DNA of 64,000 nucleotides, taken from assembly GCA_009783025.1 (NCBI GenBank), contig WRHY01000006.1:57661-121660 (forward strand), given 5' to 3'. This document shows positions 1-8,041 of this stretch, piece after piece. Made by a program: the position numbers and the translations under genes. Below the pieces are notes generated by a model. That model did not search any database, was not told the DNA's origin, and saw nothing but the letters and a program-made list of their open reading frames with translations. Source of the stretch: Desulfovibrionaceae bacterium. GTDB taxonomy: Bacteria; Desulfobacterota; Desulfovibrionia; Desulfovibrionales; Desulfovibrionaceae. How positions within the stretch are numbered: the first letter of the stretch is position 1; every line of letters begins with the position of its first letter.

Positions 1-41
1 ACGATGCCTGACGAAGTATCACGCCAAACTGAGACACTACC
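1..41. repeat. Palindromic element copy E1 (right half, cut by window edge)
   Basis: The first 41 bases carry the inner module GCCTGACGAAGTATCAC and the right arm ending in GACACTACC. Both match complete copies elsewhere in the window, for example E4 and E2. The left half lies outside the window. It sits just beyond the 3' end of the minus-strand TauE/SafE gene, the usual location for this family. Confidence 0.85.
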
Positions 42-50
42 TGTCGGTAT

Positions 51-806
51 TTATCCCGAGATAGACATCCGCACGGCAGGCCAGCACAGGGAAAGCCCCA
101 TACAGAACAGCAGCAGAAAGACGAGGCGCATGTACTGCCGCGCATCCATGCGGAGTGCGATGCGGCGGCCGCACAGGCTTCCGGCAAGGCAACAGGGCGC
201 GGCCAGGGCGGCCAGTTTCCAGACTTCCGGGGTGATTAGGCCGCGCGCGAACATCATCACGGCCGTGATGATGAAGAGCAGGCAGCAGAAAATGCCGAGA
301 AAGGCGCGCATGGCCGCGGGCGTCCAGTTGGTGCGGGTAAGGTAGAGCGCAACGGGCGGACCGTTGATGCCGAAGGCCGCGCCAAACCCTCCGCTGAAAA
401 ATCCGGTCACATAGGTCCAGAGCTTGCCCGGTTCTCCCGTGGGCGCGGGCAAGGTACGTTTCTGGAAACTCCAGGCCACATAGCCGATGATCAGGGCGCC
501 GAGAAGAAACCTGAGCAGGGGTTCGGGCAGATGGACAAGCAGGCTGCTGCCGAGCCAGATTCCGGGCAGGGCCCCGGCAATCATCCGGGCCAGAGCGCCT
601 TTGCGCACATGGGCGCGGTACAGGTACACGTTAACGCCCTGGATGGTTATGCCGCAGAGCACGCCCAGGGGGATGGTAATGTTCATGCCCACCAGCAGGG
701 CCAGGGCCGGAATGATGATAATCAGCGCGCCGAACCCGGCTAGGCCGCTCAAGATGCCGCCGGAAAAACAGGCCAGAATGATGCTGAAAAAGGCTGTGGT
801 TGTCAT
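51..806 (-). CDS. TauE/SafE family membrane exporter
   Basis: A 251-residue, strongly hydrophobic protein with about eight membrane spans. It shows the two-repeat pattern of TauE/SafE (formerly DUF81) carriers: a glycine-rich first repeat (SGLAGFGALI near residue 20) and a second near residue 138 (FFSGGFGAAFGINGPP). Family members export sulfite, sulfoacetate or related organosulfur anions across the inner membrane. The substrate cannot be read here, although sulfite export would fit a sulfur-metabolising host. The start lies immediately before the stop of the upstream thioesterase gene, so the two are probably co-transcribed. Confidence 0.85.
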   Translation of the reverse strand: MTTTAFFSIILACFSGGILSGLAGFGALIIIIPALALLVGMNITIPLGVLCGITIQGVNVYLYRAHVRKGALARMIAGALPGIWLGSSLLVHLPEPLLRFLLGALIIGYVAWSFQKRTLPAPTGEPGKLWTYVTGFFSGGFGAAFGINGPPVALYLTRTNWTPAAMRAFLGIFCCLLFIITAVMMFARGLITPEVWKLAALAAPCCLAGSLCGRRIALRMDARQYMRLVFLLLFCMGLSLCWPAVRMSISG

Positions 807-1268
807 TTACGCTTCTATTCCGTCTGCCCGGCGCGGCAAGGCCCGCCCTTTGGCGGGCAGGAAGGTTGCGGAGGCTTCAACCGCCACCTTTCCATCCGGG
901 TCCAGAAAATCGGCATGAGCGGTGATTTTACGTTTGTGGACCTCGTCAACGCCCGCGATGACCGTGTAGGTTCCGCCCGGTGAAACAGGACGTTTGAAGC
1001 GCAGAAGGCATTCCGCGGTAAAGGCCCAGTCGCCCGTGCTCTGCTTGACAGCCCAGGCCATGGCTTCGTCCAGCACCGAGGCAATGACCCCGCCGTGCAC
1101 GATACTGCTGTAGCCGCACCAGCTTTCATCCGGTTGGCAGGGGATATGCACGCGCCTGGCCGCTTCGTCCCACAACAGGCGCAGTTTCAGGGAGCGCGGG
1201 TTGGAGCCGTCGTTATCACAGATGATGCACCCCGGTGAACCGGGCAGTGGTTGCAAAGTGTGGTTCAT
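807..1268 (-). CDS. PaaI-like hot-dog fold thioesterase
   Basis: A 153-residue single hot-dog domain protein. The family signature HGGVIASVLDEAMAWA lies near residue 60, where the HGG segment and the acidic residue of the central helix form the acyl-CoA thioesterase site. The N-terminus contains C-x-x-C (CIICDNDG), unusual among plain PaaI proteins but seen in some relatives. The likely role is hydrolysis of an acyl- or aryl-CoA ester; the substrate is unknown. It abuts the TauE/SafE gene downstream, which suggests an operon. Element E2 lies just upstream. Confidence 0.8.
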   Translation of the reverse strand: MNHTLQPLPGSPGCIICDNDGSNPRSLKLRLLWDEAARRVHIPCQPDESWCGYSSIVHGGVIASVLDEAMAWAVKQSTGDWAFTAECLLRFKRPVSPGGTYTVIAGVDEVHKRKITAHADFLDPDGKVAVEASATFLPAKGRALPRRADGIEA

Positions 1269-1299
1269 TTTTTCCTTCTTCCTTCAGTCTTAATTTATA

Positions 1300-1506
1300 G
1301 GTAATGCCTCAGTGTGGTGTCAGACGAGGAAGGCGCAGCTTTGGGCGATGGGGCTGACAATTCCGCAGGATAGCGGAATTGGACGGGGGAGCGAAGCGAC
1401 CCCGCCCGAAGGGCGAGCCACAGGATGTGGCGAGTCAGCTCTTTGGTCCTGCCCCCCGAGTAAAAACGATGCCTGACGAAGTATCACACCACACTGAGGC
1501 ATTACC
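1300..1506. repeat. Palindromic element copy E2 (~207 bp, long-insert form)
   Basis: The outer arms are GGTAATGCCTCAGTGTGG and its complement. This copy has A where most have G in GTAGTG, and the opposite arm carries the matching T (GGCATTACC), so the pair still matches. The interior has the GTCAGACGAGGAAGGCGCAG module, the insert around GGCGAGCCACAGGATGTGGCGAG and GCCTGACGAAGTATCAC. It lies between the EamA 3' end and the thioesterase 5' end. The TAA stop of the EamA gene is formed by the right arm. Confidence 0.9.
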
Positions 1507-2380
1507 TAACCCCGCCTCTTTGCCTGGCCGCGTACATACTTTGCAAAACGACCGAGGTGCAGATAAGCCCCAGACCGGCGAAAAATGCGGCGTTCAATTC
1601 ATTGGCTTCGTGAAAGATGATCATGGCCAGGATAATGCTGTACACAGGTTCCAGGTTGTAGCTCAGGTTCACGGTAAAGGCCGAGATGTGCCGCAGGGCC
1701 TGGATCTGGAGCAGGAACATGCCGATGGTGCACAAGGAGGAGAGCAGGAACAGCCAGAGCAGGTCGAGGTTTGACGGCGCAAGGCTGATGCCGGGAAAAA
1801 GCGCCAGATACAAGGGCGCGGCCAGGCTGAGAAAGAGAAAGCCGCCGATCATCTGGTAGAAAAGCATGGTGGTGGAGGTGTGGTGTTTGCCGACTTTCCG
1901 GATGGCGATGGTGAACAGGGCGCACATGGCCGCGGAAATGACGCCCAGGATGATGCCGGTGCGGTAGCGGGTGTCGAAGTGGAAAATGAGCGCAATGCCG
2001 CACACGGTAATCAGGCTGAAGCACAGTTCGCGCGGGGACAGGGAACGTTGATCCAGAAGGGGTTCAAAAATGGCGGTGAAAAAGCCGGTCAGGGCAAAAC
2101 AGACCACGGCGATGGAAACATTGGCGTACTTGATGCTGCCGTAGAAGAAGACCCAATGCAGAGCCACCAGCACGCCCACCCCGGCAATGGCCAGAGCCTG
2201 ACGCGGGGTGACCTTGGGCAGCTTTCCGGCGCAGTACAGCCAGCAGAAAAGCAACAGCGACGCTATGAGCATCCGGTACCAGACCAGCGGTCCCTCGGCC
2301 AGTTGGATGAGCTTGCCGAAGATGCCGGTGAACCCGGCCAGCAGAATGGAGATATGCAGTTTGATAAAGGCGGCGCGCAT
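1502..2380 (-). CDS. EamA/DMT superfamily exporter
   Basis: A 292-residue inner-membrane protein with about ten hydrophobic segments arranged as two EamA (RhaT/DMT) repeats, the usual length for the family. Conserved-looking elements include LIQLAEGPLVWYRM in helix 2 and the repeat-2 segment around SYNLEPVYSII. DMT carriers export amino acids or other small metabolites, but the substrate cannot be inferred. The TAA stop lies in the terminal arm of element E2, so the last residues (RQRGGVR) border the repeat. Confidence 0.85.
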   Translation of the reverse strand: MRAAFIKLHISILLAGFTGIFGKLIQLAEGPLVWYRMLIASLLLFCWLYCAGKLPKVTPRQALAIAGVGVLVALHWVFFYGSIKYANVSIAVVCFALTGFFTAIFEPLLDQRSLSPRELCFSLITVCGIALIFHFDTRYRTGIILGVISAAMCALFTIAIRKVGKHHTSTTMLFYQMIGGFLFLSLAAPLYLALFPGISLAPSNLDLLWLFLLSSLCTIGMFLLQIQALRHISAFTVNLSYNLEPVYSIILAMIIFHEANELNAAFFAGLGLICTSVVLQSMYAARQRGGVR

Positions 2381-2425
2381 ACAGAAGGAGACCTCGGCCA
2401 GGGGTGAAGGATCAGGGGCCGCGGG

Positions 2426-2989
2426 TCAGTGCCGGGGCAGGCGGGGCACGTCGCCGAGAAACCAGCGCTGGGCGCGTTCCCAGGCTTCCCGGCTTTCCCT
2501 GGCCCGGACCGGATACACGATATACTGCGCCTGCGCGTCGGGCGGGGCGATGGCCTGAGCGGCCGGCGGGGTTTTGTCCGCAGGCGGGGCAGGCTCAAAA
2601 AGGGAACGCAGGTTGGGGGCGATATCCTGGTAGCTGTGCCGTAACGGCGGCAGGTGCGCTTGTCCGGTGTCCACCTGGACTTGGGGCGGAACATAAGAAA
2701 AGGGCTGATCCGGGATGACATACCCCTGCTCGTAATAGAGGCGGGGGTATACAGGGAAACCGACTCCCAGCCAGCTTCCGCGATATCCGTGATGGCGGTA
2801 ACGCGGCCAGTGCCCTCTGTGGTAGCCGCCGTAATACGGGCGTCCCGAGTACATGGACACGCCACCGCCGTAATAAGAGGCTCCGAATCCCAGAAAAGGC
2901 CCGCGCGCCTGGGCTTGAGGAAGCGCGCCGGAAAAGGCGAAGAGACAGGCGCACAGGAACAGGCCGATGCGGCGGTGAAGGCGTGGCAT
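2426..2989 (-). CDS. Secreted Tyr/Gly/Pro-rich protein, function unknown
   Basis: A 187-residue protein starting at MPRLHRR, chosen because AAGGA lies 9 bases upstream; a longer start at 3013 is possible. An N-terminal signal peptide (hydrophobic LFLCACLFAFSGAL, then AQARG) suggests export. The mature part is rich in Gly, Tyr, His and Arg (SYYGGGVSMYSGRPYYGGYHRG) and then proline-rich, which indicates a low-complexity envelope or surface protein. I recognise no family. It lies 45 bases upstream of the EamA gene on the same strand. Confidence 0.6.
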   Translation of the reverse strand: MPRLHRRIGLFLCACLFAFSGALPQAQARGPFLGFGASYYGGGVSMYSGRPYYGGYHRGHWPRYRHHGYRGSWLGVGFPVYPRLYYEQGYVIPDQPFSYVPPQVQVDTGQAHLPPLRHSYQDIAPNLRSLFEPAPPADKTPPAAQAIAPPDAQAQYIVYPVRARESREAWERAQRWFLGDVPRLPRH

Positions 2990-3082
2990 GACGATCGTCC
3001 TTGGTTGACGCATACAGTGGATGGCTTATGCGGTCAGCGTGGTTTCACTATGCCCCAGGTTCCGGATCACGTCGAGCAAAAA

Positions 3083-3210
3083 GGTAGTGCCTGAGTTTGG
3101 GGTGATACTTCGTCAGGCTTGCTTTGTGCTCCGGGGCAGGACCAAAAGAGTCCAGCCCCATCGCCCAAAGCTGCGCCTTCCTCGTCTGACCTCCAAACTG
3201 AGGCACTACC
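3083..3210. repeat. Palindromic element copy E3 (128 bp, standard form)
   Basis: Arms GGTAGTGCCTGAGTTTGG and CCAAACTGAGGCACTACC bound the inner modules GTGATACTTCGTCAGGCTTG, a GC-rich hairpin centre and GCGCCTTCCTCGTCTGAC. It is the reference short form. It lies between the hypF 3' end and the start of the small secreted protein and is followed directly by a unit B satellite. Confidence 0.92.
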
Positions 3211-3236
3211 GGCATTGCTCAAGCTGGAGCGCTACC
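3211..3236. repeat. Unit B satellite of the palindromic element
   Basis: This short unit reads GGCATTGCTCAAGCTGG then AGCGCTACC. Similar units lie next to E11 and E15, at 43682 and elsewhere, with consensus GGTAGTGCTCAAACC then GGGCACTACC. The hypF stop codon (TGA, within TTGAGC on the minus strand) and the last five HypF residues (GSAPA) are encoded inside it. Confidence 0.6.
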
Positions 3237-6005
3237 CGTAAAAAGCAGGGAGCGTCCCCAGGCGGCTTGGCCCAGGCTGATGCAGCCGTCTCCAGGAGGC
3301 AGGTCCCGGTGCCGCAAGGGAATGAGTCCCCGCTGTTCCAGTTCCCGGCTGAGTTCTATGGCCAGGGTGGCATTCTGCAGGCAGCCGCCGGACAGGCCCA
3401 CATGCGTTATACCGTGTTCGCGGGCCGCATAAGCGGCAAGTTCGGCCAAGCCCACGGCCAGACTGCGGTGAAAACGCCGGGCAATGACGGACACGGGCTC
3501 GCCCTGCCGGATATCGTCATGCACGGCAGCGAATAACGCATGGGTATCCAGGGTGTCAGGCGTAAAAGGACAGGGGTAAAGGCGCTCTGCCTGGTAGTGC
3601 CCCAGTTTGGCGTCAGACAAGGAAGGCGCAGCTTTGGGCGATGGGGCTGGACTTTTATGGTCCTGCCCCATCGCCCAAAGCAAGCCTGACGATGTATCAC
3701 GCCAAACTGGGACACTACCCGCTTCTTCCAGGCGGATGGCGGCTTGCCCTTCGTAGGTGGTGGCATTGCACAGGCCGAGCAGTGCGGCAACAGCGTCAAA
3801 GAGTCTGCCGCAACTGGTGCTGACCGGGGTGTTGATGCGCCGTTCCAGCATGGCGGGCAGCAGACGCGCCGCGTTTTCATACTCCGGCAGCCAGGGAAGG
3901 GGTAGAGAAGGATCATACAGACCGAGCCGCAGCAGCAGGGCATGGGCAATGCGCCAGGGTTCGCGGATGGCTGTTTCGCCGCCGGGCAGGTCCAGGGGCG
4001 CGAAAGCGGCCACATGGGTATGCAGGGGCTCCTCTCCCGGCCGGGTGTGGACCAGCAGCAGTTCACCGCCCCAGAGTTTGCCGTCCGTGCCGAGGCCGGT
4101 GCCGTCCAGGGCCAGGACCAGGGCTTTGCCCTGGAAACGGTGTTCGGCCAGCACGGCGTGGGCGTGGGCGAAATGGTGCTGCAAGCGGTATACCGGGAGG
4201 CCGCGTTCCTGGCCCAGGGCGTCGGCCATCTGACTGGAAAGATAATCCGGGTGCAGATCCCGGACCACGGCCTGGGGCGCGACCTGTAAGAGTCCTGCCA
4301 GGTGTTCGCGCATGTCGGCGTGAAAAGCGGCGGTCTCAAGATTGGCCATATCACCGATGTGCTGGCTGACAAAGGCGTCAGACCCTTTGGTCAGGCACAG
4401 GGTATTTTTCAGTTCCGCGCCCACACCGAGCACGCAGGGCGCGTCCGCGCCCTCGTGTTCGGGCAGCGGCAGGGGCCGGGGCACATAGCCGCGCGCCCGG
4501 CGCAGGAACAGCGGACTGCCATCGGGCAGGACGCGCAGCACCGAGTCGTCGGCCCGGATCAGGATGTCCCGGTCATGGAATAGAAAGGCTTCGGCTAGGT
4601 GCCCTAGGCGTTCCGCAGCTTCCCGGTTGCTCAGGCAGATCGGTTCGCCGGCGGGGTTGCCCGAGGTCATGACCAGGACTGCGGGACGATCCCGTGTGCG
4701 GCTCAGAGCGCGCAAATGCTCGAACAGGACAACGTGCAGAGGGGTGTAGGGGAGCATGACTCCGACCATGTGGGTGTCTGGTGAAATACCGGGCGAGAGC
4801 GGGTAGTGCCCCGGTTTGTCGTGATACTTCGTCAGGCTTGCTTTGTGCTCCGGGGCAGGACCAACGAGCTGACTCGCCACCTCCTGTGGCTCGCCCTTCG
4901 GGCGGGGTCGCATTCGCTCCCCCGTCCAATTCCGCTCTCCTGCGGAATTGTCAGCCCCCATCGCCCAAAGCCGCGCCTTCCTCGTCTGACGACAAACTGG
5001 AGCACTACCTAAAGGAGGTGCTTCTCCCGGCTCCAGGAGCGGGCACAGCACAATGGGACGTTCGGGCGAGAGCAGGAGTTTTTCTTCCGCCTGCCCCACC
5101 AGGGCAAAGCGGCGGATTTCCTCAAGATTGGCGGCCATAAGGGCAAAGGGTTTGTGCGGCCGGTTTTTGCGTTGCCTGAGCCGCATGACCGCCTGATGAT
5201 TGCGGGCGTCGCAGGCCAGGTGAAAACCTCCCAGACCTTTGATGGCGGCAATGCCTCCGGCGTGGAGAAATTCGGCCAGGGCGGCCAGGGCGGCGCCGCC
5301 TTGGGAGTGGCTTGGTTTGTCGTCAGACGAGGAAGGCGAGTTTTTGTGAGGGCGGGCTGGGCTCTTCGGCCCTGCCCCCTGAGCAAAAACGACGCCTGAC
5401 GAAGTATCACGGCAAACCAAGCCACTCCCAACAAACCAGACTTTGGGGCCGCATACAGGACAGGCGTTGGGCTGGGCGTGAAAGCGCCGGTCGCGCGGGT
5501 TTTCGTATTCGGCCTGGCAATCCGGACACATGGGAAAGCAGGCCATGCTGGTGCTTGCCCGGTCATAGGGGATGGAGCGGGTGATGGTATAGCGCGGCCC
5601 GCAATTGGTGCAGTTGGTAAAGGGGTAATGGAAGCGGCGTCCGGCGGGATCGCGGATGTCGGCCAGACAATCGGCGCAGGTGGCCGTGTCCGGGCTGATC
5701 AGGACGGCATGGCTGTGTCCGGCTGTGCTGCGGGCGATGCTGAACGCGTTTTCGCCGGGCAGGATCGCGCAGGGCTCACGGTGCAGGGAATGCGGACGGG
5801 CCAGAGGCGGCAGGCGCTCTTTCAGGGCAAGGGCAAAATCGTCCAAGGCCTCGGCAGAGCCCTGGACTTCAATCACCACGCCATGCGGGCTGTTGCGCAC
5901 AAAGCCGCTCAGGGCGCGCTCCTCGGCCAGGGAAAAGACAAAGGGCCGGAAACCGACGCCCTGCACCTGCCCCTGTACAATGAAGCGCTCGCGCCGCACA
6001 CTCAT
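3219..6005 (-). CDS. hypF: Carbamoyltransferase HypF with three in-frame palindromic-element insertions
   Basis: HypF makes the thiocarbamoyl-derived cyano ligand donor for [NiFe]-hydrogenase maturation with HypE. From MSVRRERF (preferred over the ATG at 6041) it is about 928 residues; the family is usually ~750. Visible in order: acylphosphatase domain (VQGVGFRPFVF), zinc-finger region (CADC, CTNCGPRY, CPDC, CPVCGP), YrdC-like domain (AIKGLGGFHLACDA, VMLPYTPLHVVLF) and Kae1-like C-terminal domain (HHFAHAHAVLAEH, ALDGTGLGTDGKLWGGE). About 155 extra residues are encoded by three palindromic elements at roughly residues 192-235, 332-402 and 763-804, between the zinc-finger and YrdC domains and in two other variable positions. 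The frame stays open and all catalytic motifs remain, so the protein is probably functional. No other hyp gene is in the window. Confidence 0.95.
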   Translation of the reverse strand: MSVRRERFIVQGQVQGVGFRPFVFSLAEERALSGFVRNSPHGVVIEVQGSAEALDDFALALKERLPPLARPHSLHREPCAILPGENAFSIARSTAGHSHAVLISPDTATCADCLADIRDPAGRRFHYPFTNCTNCGPRYTITRSIPYDRASTSMACFPMCPDCQAEYENPRDRRFHAQPNACPVCGPKVWFVGSGLVCRDTSSGVVFAQGAGPKSPARPHKNSPSSSDDKPSHSQGGAALAALAEFLHAGGIAAIKGLGGFHLACDARNHQAVMRLRQRKNRPHKPFALMAANLEEIRRFALVGQAEEKLLLSPERPIVLCPLLEPGEAPPLGSAPVCRQTRKARLWAMGADNSAGERNWTGERMRPRPKGEPQEVASQLVGPAPEHKASLTKYHDKPGHYPLSPGISPDTHMVGVMLPYTPLHVVLFEHLRALSRTRDRPAVLVMTSGNPAGEPICLSNREAAERLGHLAEAFLFHDRDILIRADDSVLRVLPDGSPLFLRRARGYVPRPLPLPEHEGADAPCVLGVGAELKNTLCLTKGSDAFVSQHIGDMANLETAAFHADMREHLAGLLQVAPQAVVRDLHPDYLSSQMADALGQERGLPVYRLQHHFAHAHAVLAEHRFQGKALVLALDGTGLGTDGKLWGGELLLVHTRPGEEPLHTHVAAFAPLDLPGGETAIREPWRIAHALLLRLGLYDPSLPLPWLPEYENAARLLPAMLERRINTPVSTSCGRLFDAVAALLGLCNATTYEGQAAIRLEEAGSVPVWRDTSSGLLWAMGQDHKSPAPSPKAAPSLSDAKLGHYQAERLYPCPFTPDTLDTHALFAAVHDDIRQGEPVSVIARRFHRSLAVGLAELAAYAAREHGITHVGLSGGCLQNATLAIELSRELEQRGLIPLRHRDLPPGDGCISLGQAAWGRSLLFTGSAPA
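3594..3719. repeat. Palindromic element E4, in frame inside hypF
   Basis: This copy is 126 bp, 42 codons. The arms are GTAGTGCCCCAGTTTGGCGT and ACGCCAAACTGGGACACTAC, with modules GTCAGACAAGGAAGGCGCAG and GCCTGACGATGTATCAC between. On the hypF strand it encodes a Ser/Pro/Lys-rich peptide (VWRDTSSGLLWAMGQDHKSP, then SDAKLGHYQ) between the TYEGQAAIRLEE motif and the C-terminal tail. Confidence 0.93.
4802..5010. repeat. Palindromic element E5, in frame inside hypF (long-insert form)
   Basis: About 207-209 bp, 69 codons. The arms GGTAGTGCCCCGGTTTGTCG and CGACAAACTGGAGCACTACC enclose the standard modules plus the ~80 bp insert (CTCGCCACCTCCTGTGGCTC to CCGCTCTCCTGCGGAATTGT). Its orientation is opposite to E4 and E6 relative to hypF, yet it is open: it encodes CRQTRKARLWAMG, an Arg/Pro-rich stretch and SLTKYHDKPGHY. 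It lies in the YrdC-like domain just before VGVMLPYTPLH. Confidence 0.93.
5301..5431. repeat. Palindromic element E6, in frame inside hypF
   Basis: The arms are TTGGGAGTGGCTTGGTTTG and CAAACCAAGCCACTCCCAA, perfectly complementary to each other but different from the family consensus at several positions. The interior carries GTCAGACGAGGAAGGCG, a GGGCTCTTCGGCCC hairpin and GCCTGACGAAGTATCAC. In HypF it encodes CRDTSSGVVFAQGAGPKSPA and SSSDDKPSHSQ exactly between the last zinc-finger motif (CPVCGPKVWF) and the YrdC-like domain. Confidence 0.94.
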
Positions 6006-6059
6006 GCCGCGCGTCTCCAGCGCGGTAAAAGAAAAAAGCAAAACCCCTTGGGGGGCATA

Positions 6060-6518
6060 TCAGCCCGGCTTCCTGTTCAGCAGCATGCGGATGTGTTTGC
6101 GTTCTTCATCGGCGCATTGGCGCACCACCGCCCGTTCCGCGTCAGGCACCATGCGTTCCAGTTCCATAAAGAAAAGCAGGGTGTCTTTTTCAAACTGCAC
6201 GGCTTCATGCAGGGGGATTTTCAGGGCGCGTTCCTGTGAGCCGGGCATGAACAGGGTGTGGGAATCAAGCAGGTCGCGCACATACTGCTGGTATTCCTCG
6301 TCCGTGCTTCCGGCAGGCAGGGGCAGGCCGCCGATGCGCTCCAGCATGGCGGCGAAAATTTTCTCGTGGCGTAATTCTTCCTGCGCCATGAAAGCGAAAA
6401 ACTCCTTGTCTTGCGGGGAGGGAGCTCTGGCTTCCAGGCTCTGATAAAAAGAATGTCCCCGGCGCTCTATTTCCACGGCAGCGGCAACCACATCCGCCGC
6501 GTTCACAAAACTGGCCAT
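6060..6518 (-). CDS. Ferritin-like diiron protein (rubrerythrin-type fold)
   Basis: A 152-residue all-helical protein. It has the four-helix-bundle metal-ligand pattern of the ferritin-like superfamily: EIERRGHSFY (helix 1), EELRHEKIF (ExxH, helix 2), FEKDTLLFF (helix 3) and EERKHIRML (ExxH, helix 4). No C-terminal rubredoxin CxxC domain is present, so it is erythrin-like rather than a full rubrerythrin. The probable role is iron binding or peroxide/oxygen detoxification in the cytoplasm. It is on the same strand as hypF, 54 bases upstream of it. Confidence 0.85.
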   Translation of the reverse strand: MASFVNAADVVAAAVEIERRGHSFYQSLEARAPSPQDKEFFAFMAQEELRHEKIFAAMLERIGGLPLPAGSTDEEYQQYVRDLLDSHTLFMPGSQERALKIPLHEAVQFEKDTLLFFMELERMVPDAERAVVRQCADEERKHIRMLLNRKPG

Positions 6519-6584
6519 ACGTCTCTCCTATGATTAGCGGGGTTGTGTTTGGCAAAAATCCGGCTGACCCCGGTTACGGTACTA

Positions 6585-7052
6585 CTACAGGCTGGCTGCC
6601 AGAGCAAGTACGGCCGCGAATTCTTGCGAACGGACCGGCTGCACGGAAAGACGACTGCCTTTGCGTAACAGTTCCATTTCTTGCAGTTCCGGCTGTTGGC
6701 GCAGCAGGGAAAGCGGAACCGGCCGGGCGAATTTCCGGGTCAGATGCACGTCTACCACATACCAGCGTGGGTCGTCAGCGGGCGAGGAAGGATCAAAATG
6801 CCTGTTTTCCGGGTCCCACTGCGTAGGATCAGGATAGGCCTTACCAACGACTTCGGCCAGGCCCACGATGGCCGGGTCTTTGACCGAGTGGTAAAACAGT
6901 ACCTGATCGCCCGGACGCATGGCGTCGCGCATGAAGTTGCGGGCCTGATAGTTGCGCACGCCGTCCCACATGGTTGTCTGGCCGGGGGCGGCGGCCAGAT
7001 CGTCTATGGAAAAACAGCCGGGTTCGGTTTTCATAAGCCAGTATCCGGGCAT
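6585..7052 (-). CDS. EVE domain protein
   Basis: A 155-residue protein that is entirely an EVE (PUA-like) domain: YWLMKTEP at the N-terminus, WDGVRNYQARNFMR and QVLFYHS. EVE domains bind modified bases in RNA or DNA, and many bacterial single-domain members are linked to RNA modification or stress. The start MPGYWLM (7052) fits the family; 24 more codons are open upstream. It lies 13 bases after the cyclophilin gene, on the same strand, and is probably in its operon. Confidence 0.88.
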   Translation of the reverse strand: MPGYWLMKTEPGCFSIDDLAAAPGQTTMWDGVRNYQARNFMRDAMRPGDQVLFYHSVKDPAIVGLAEVVGKAYPDPTQWDPENRHFDPSSPADDPRWYVVDVHLTRKFARPVPLSLLRQQPELQEMELLRKGSRLSVQPVRSQEFAAVLALAASL

Positions 7053-7065
7053 GTCCGCTCCCGCG

Positions 7066-7575
7066 CTACAAGTCAAAACGGCTCATGCCGGTGATAACCA
7101 CGGAATCCACGGGCAGGGTCTCGTGCTCTCCCTGAGCTTTGACTTTGGCCTTGGCGATCTTGTCCACCACATCCAGGCCGTCGGCCACCTGCCCGAACAC
7201 GCAATAGCCGAAGCCGTCGGGATCGGGCGCGGTATGGTCGAGTTCCGGGTTGTCCACGGTATTGATGAAGAACTGGGCCGCGGCGCTGTGCGGGTCTGAT
7301 GCGCGGGCCATGGCCAAAGCGCCGCGCACGTTTTTCAACCCGTTGGCGGCTTCATTTTGCACCGGCGGCCGCGTGGGCTTTTCTTCCATGCGCATGGTCA
7401 GGCCGCCGCCCTGGATCATGAAATCCTTGATTACGCGGTGAAAAATGGTGCCGGAGTAAAATCCGTCATCAACATACTGTAAAAAATTGGCCACCGTGGC
7501 CGGGGCTTTATCCGGGAAAAGCTCCACCAGGATATCCCCGGAAGAGGTCTCAACAAGTATCATGGGGTGGTCCAT
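7066..7575 (-). CDS. Cyclophilin-type peptidyl-prolyl isomerase
   Basis: A 169-residue cytoplasmic cyclophilin; no signal peptide is visible. Active-site motifs are FHRVIKDFMIQGG (catalytic Arg), the AQFFI segment and YCVFGQVADGLDVVDKI. It catalyses cis-trans isomerisation of prolyl bonds during folding. The start ATG is preceded by AAGGAG about 7 bases upstream. Element E7 lies upstream of the promoter region. Confidence 0.92.
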   Translation of the reverse strand: MDHPMILVETSSGDILVELFPDKAPATVANFLQYVDDGFYSGTIFHRVIKDFMIQGGGLTMRMEEKPTRPPVQNEAANGLKNVRGALAMARASDPHSAAAQFFINTVDNPELDHTAPDPDGFGYCVFGQVADGLDVVDKIAKAKVKAQGEHETLPVDSVVITGMSRFDL

Positions 7576-7653
7576 CAACGGCTCCTTGCGCTTGCGCTGT
7601 TGGGATAAGGGGAATGGCGAGGATAGGAGGGCGGGGAGTGGATGTCAATATAC

Positions 7654-7779
7654 GGCAGTGGCTCATTTTGCCGTGATACTTCGTCAGGCTTGCTTTGTCC
7701 TCCGGGGCAGGGCCGAAGAGCCCAGCCCCATCGTCCAAAGCTGCGCCTTCCTCGTCTGACAACAAACTGAGTCACTGCC
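7654..7779. repeat. Palindromic element copy E7 (126 bp)
   Basis: Arms GGCAGTGGCTCATTTTG and CAAACTGAGTCACTGCC. Relative to the consensus GGTAGTGCC both arms carry the exchanged third base (GGCAGTG and CACTGCC), which keeps the pairing. It has the standard interior (GTGATACTTCGTCAGGCTTG, then CGCCTTCCTCGTCTGAC). It lies between the cyclophilin 5' end and the tRNA-Ser. Confidence 0.92.
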
Positions 7780-7866
7780 TAATATGAGCCGACGCTTGCC
7801 AAGCGCTATGAAATTAACTAAGTTACACCCTCGCGGCAAGGGCACGGCCCGCCGCAGAACGGCTGC

Positions 7867-7962
<96 letters not shown>

Positions 7963-7970
7963 AGAATTGC

Positions 7971-8028
7971 AAAGCTCCGGATTCGCTCGTCATGACTTGA
8001 CAAAATGCGAATTTGGAGCTTTTCTTTT
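7971..8028 (+). terminator. Rho-independent terminator after tRNA-Ser
   Basis: An interrupted stem AAGCTCC-GG-ATTCG pairs with CGAAT-TT-GGAGCTT and is followed by TTCTTTT. It ends the tRNA transcript 13 bases before the Fic gene start. Confidence 0.75.
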
Positions 8029-8041
8029 ATAGAGAGCAAAA

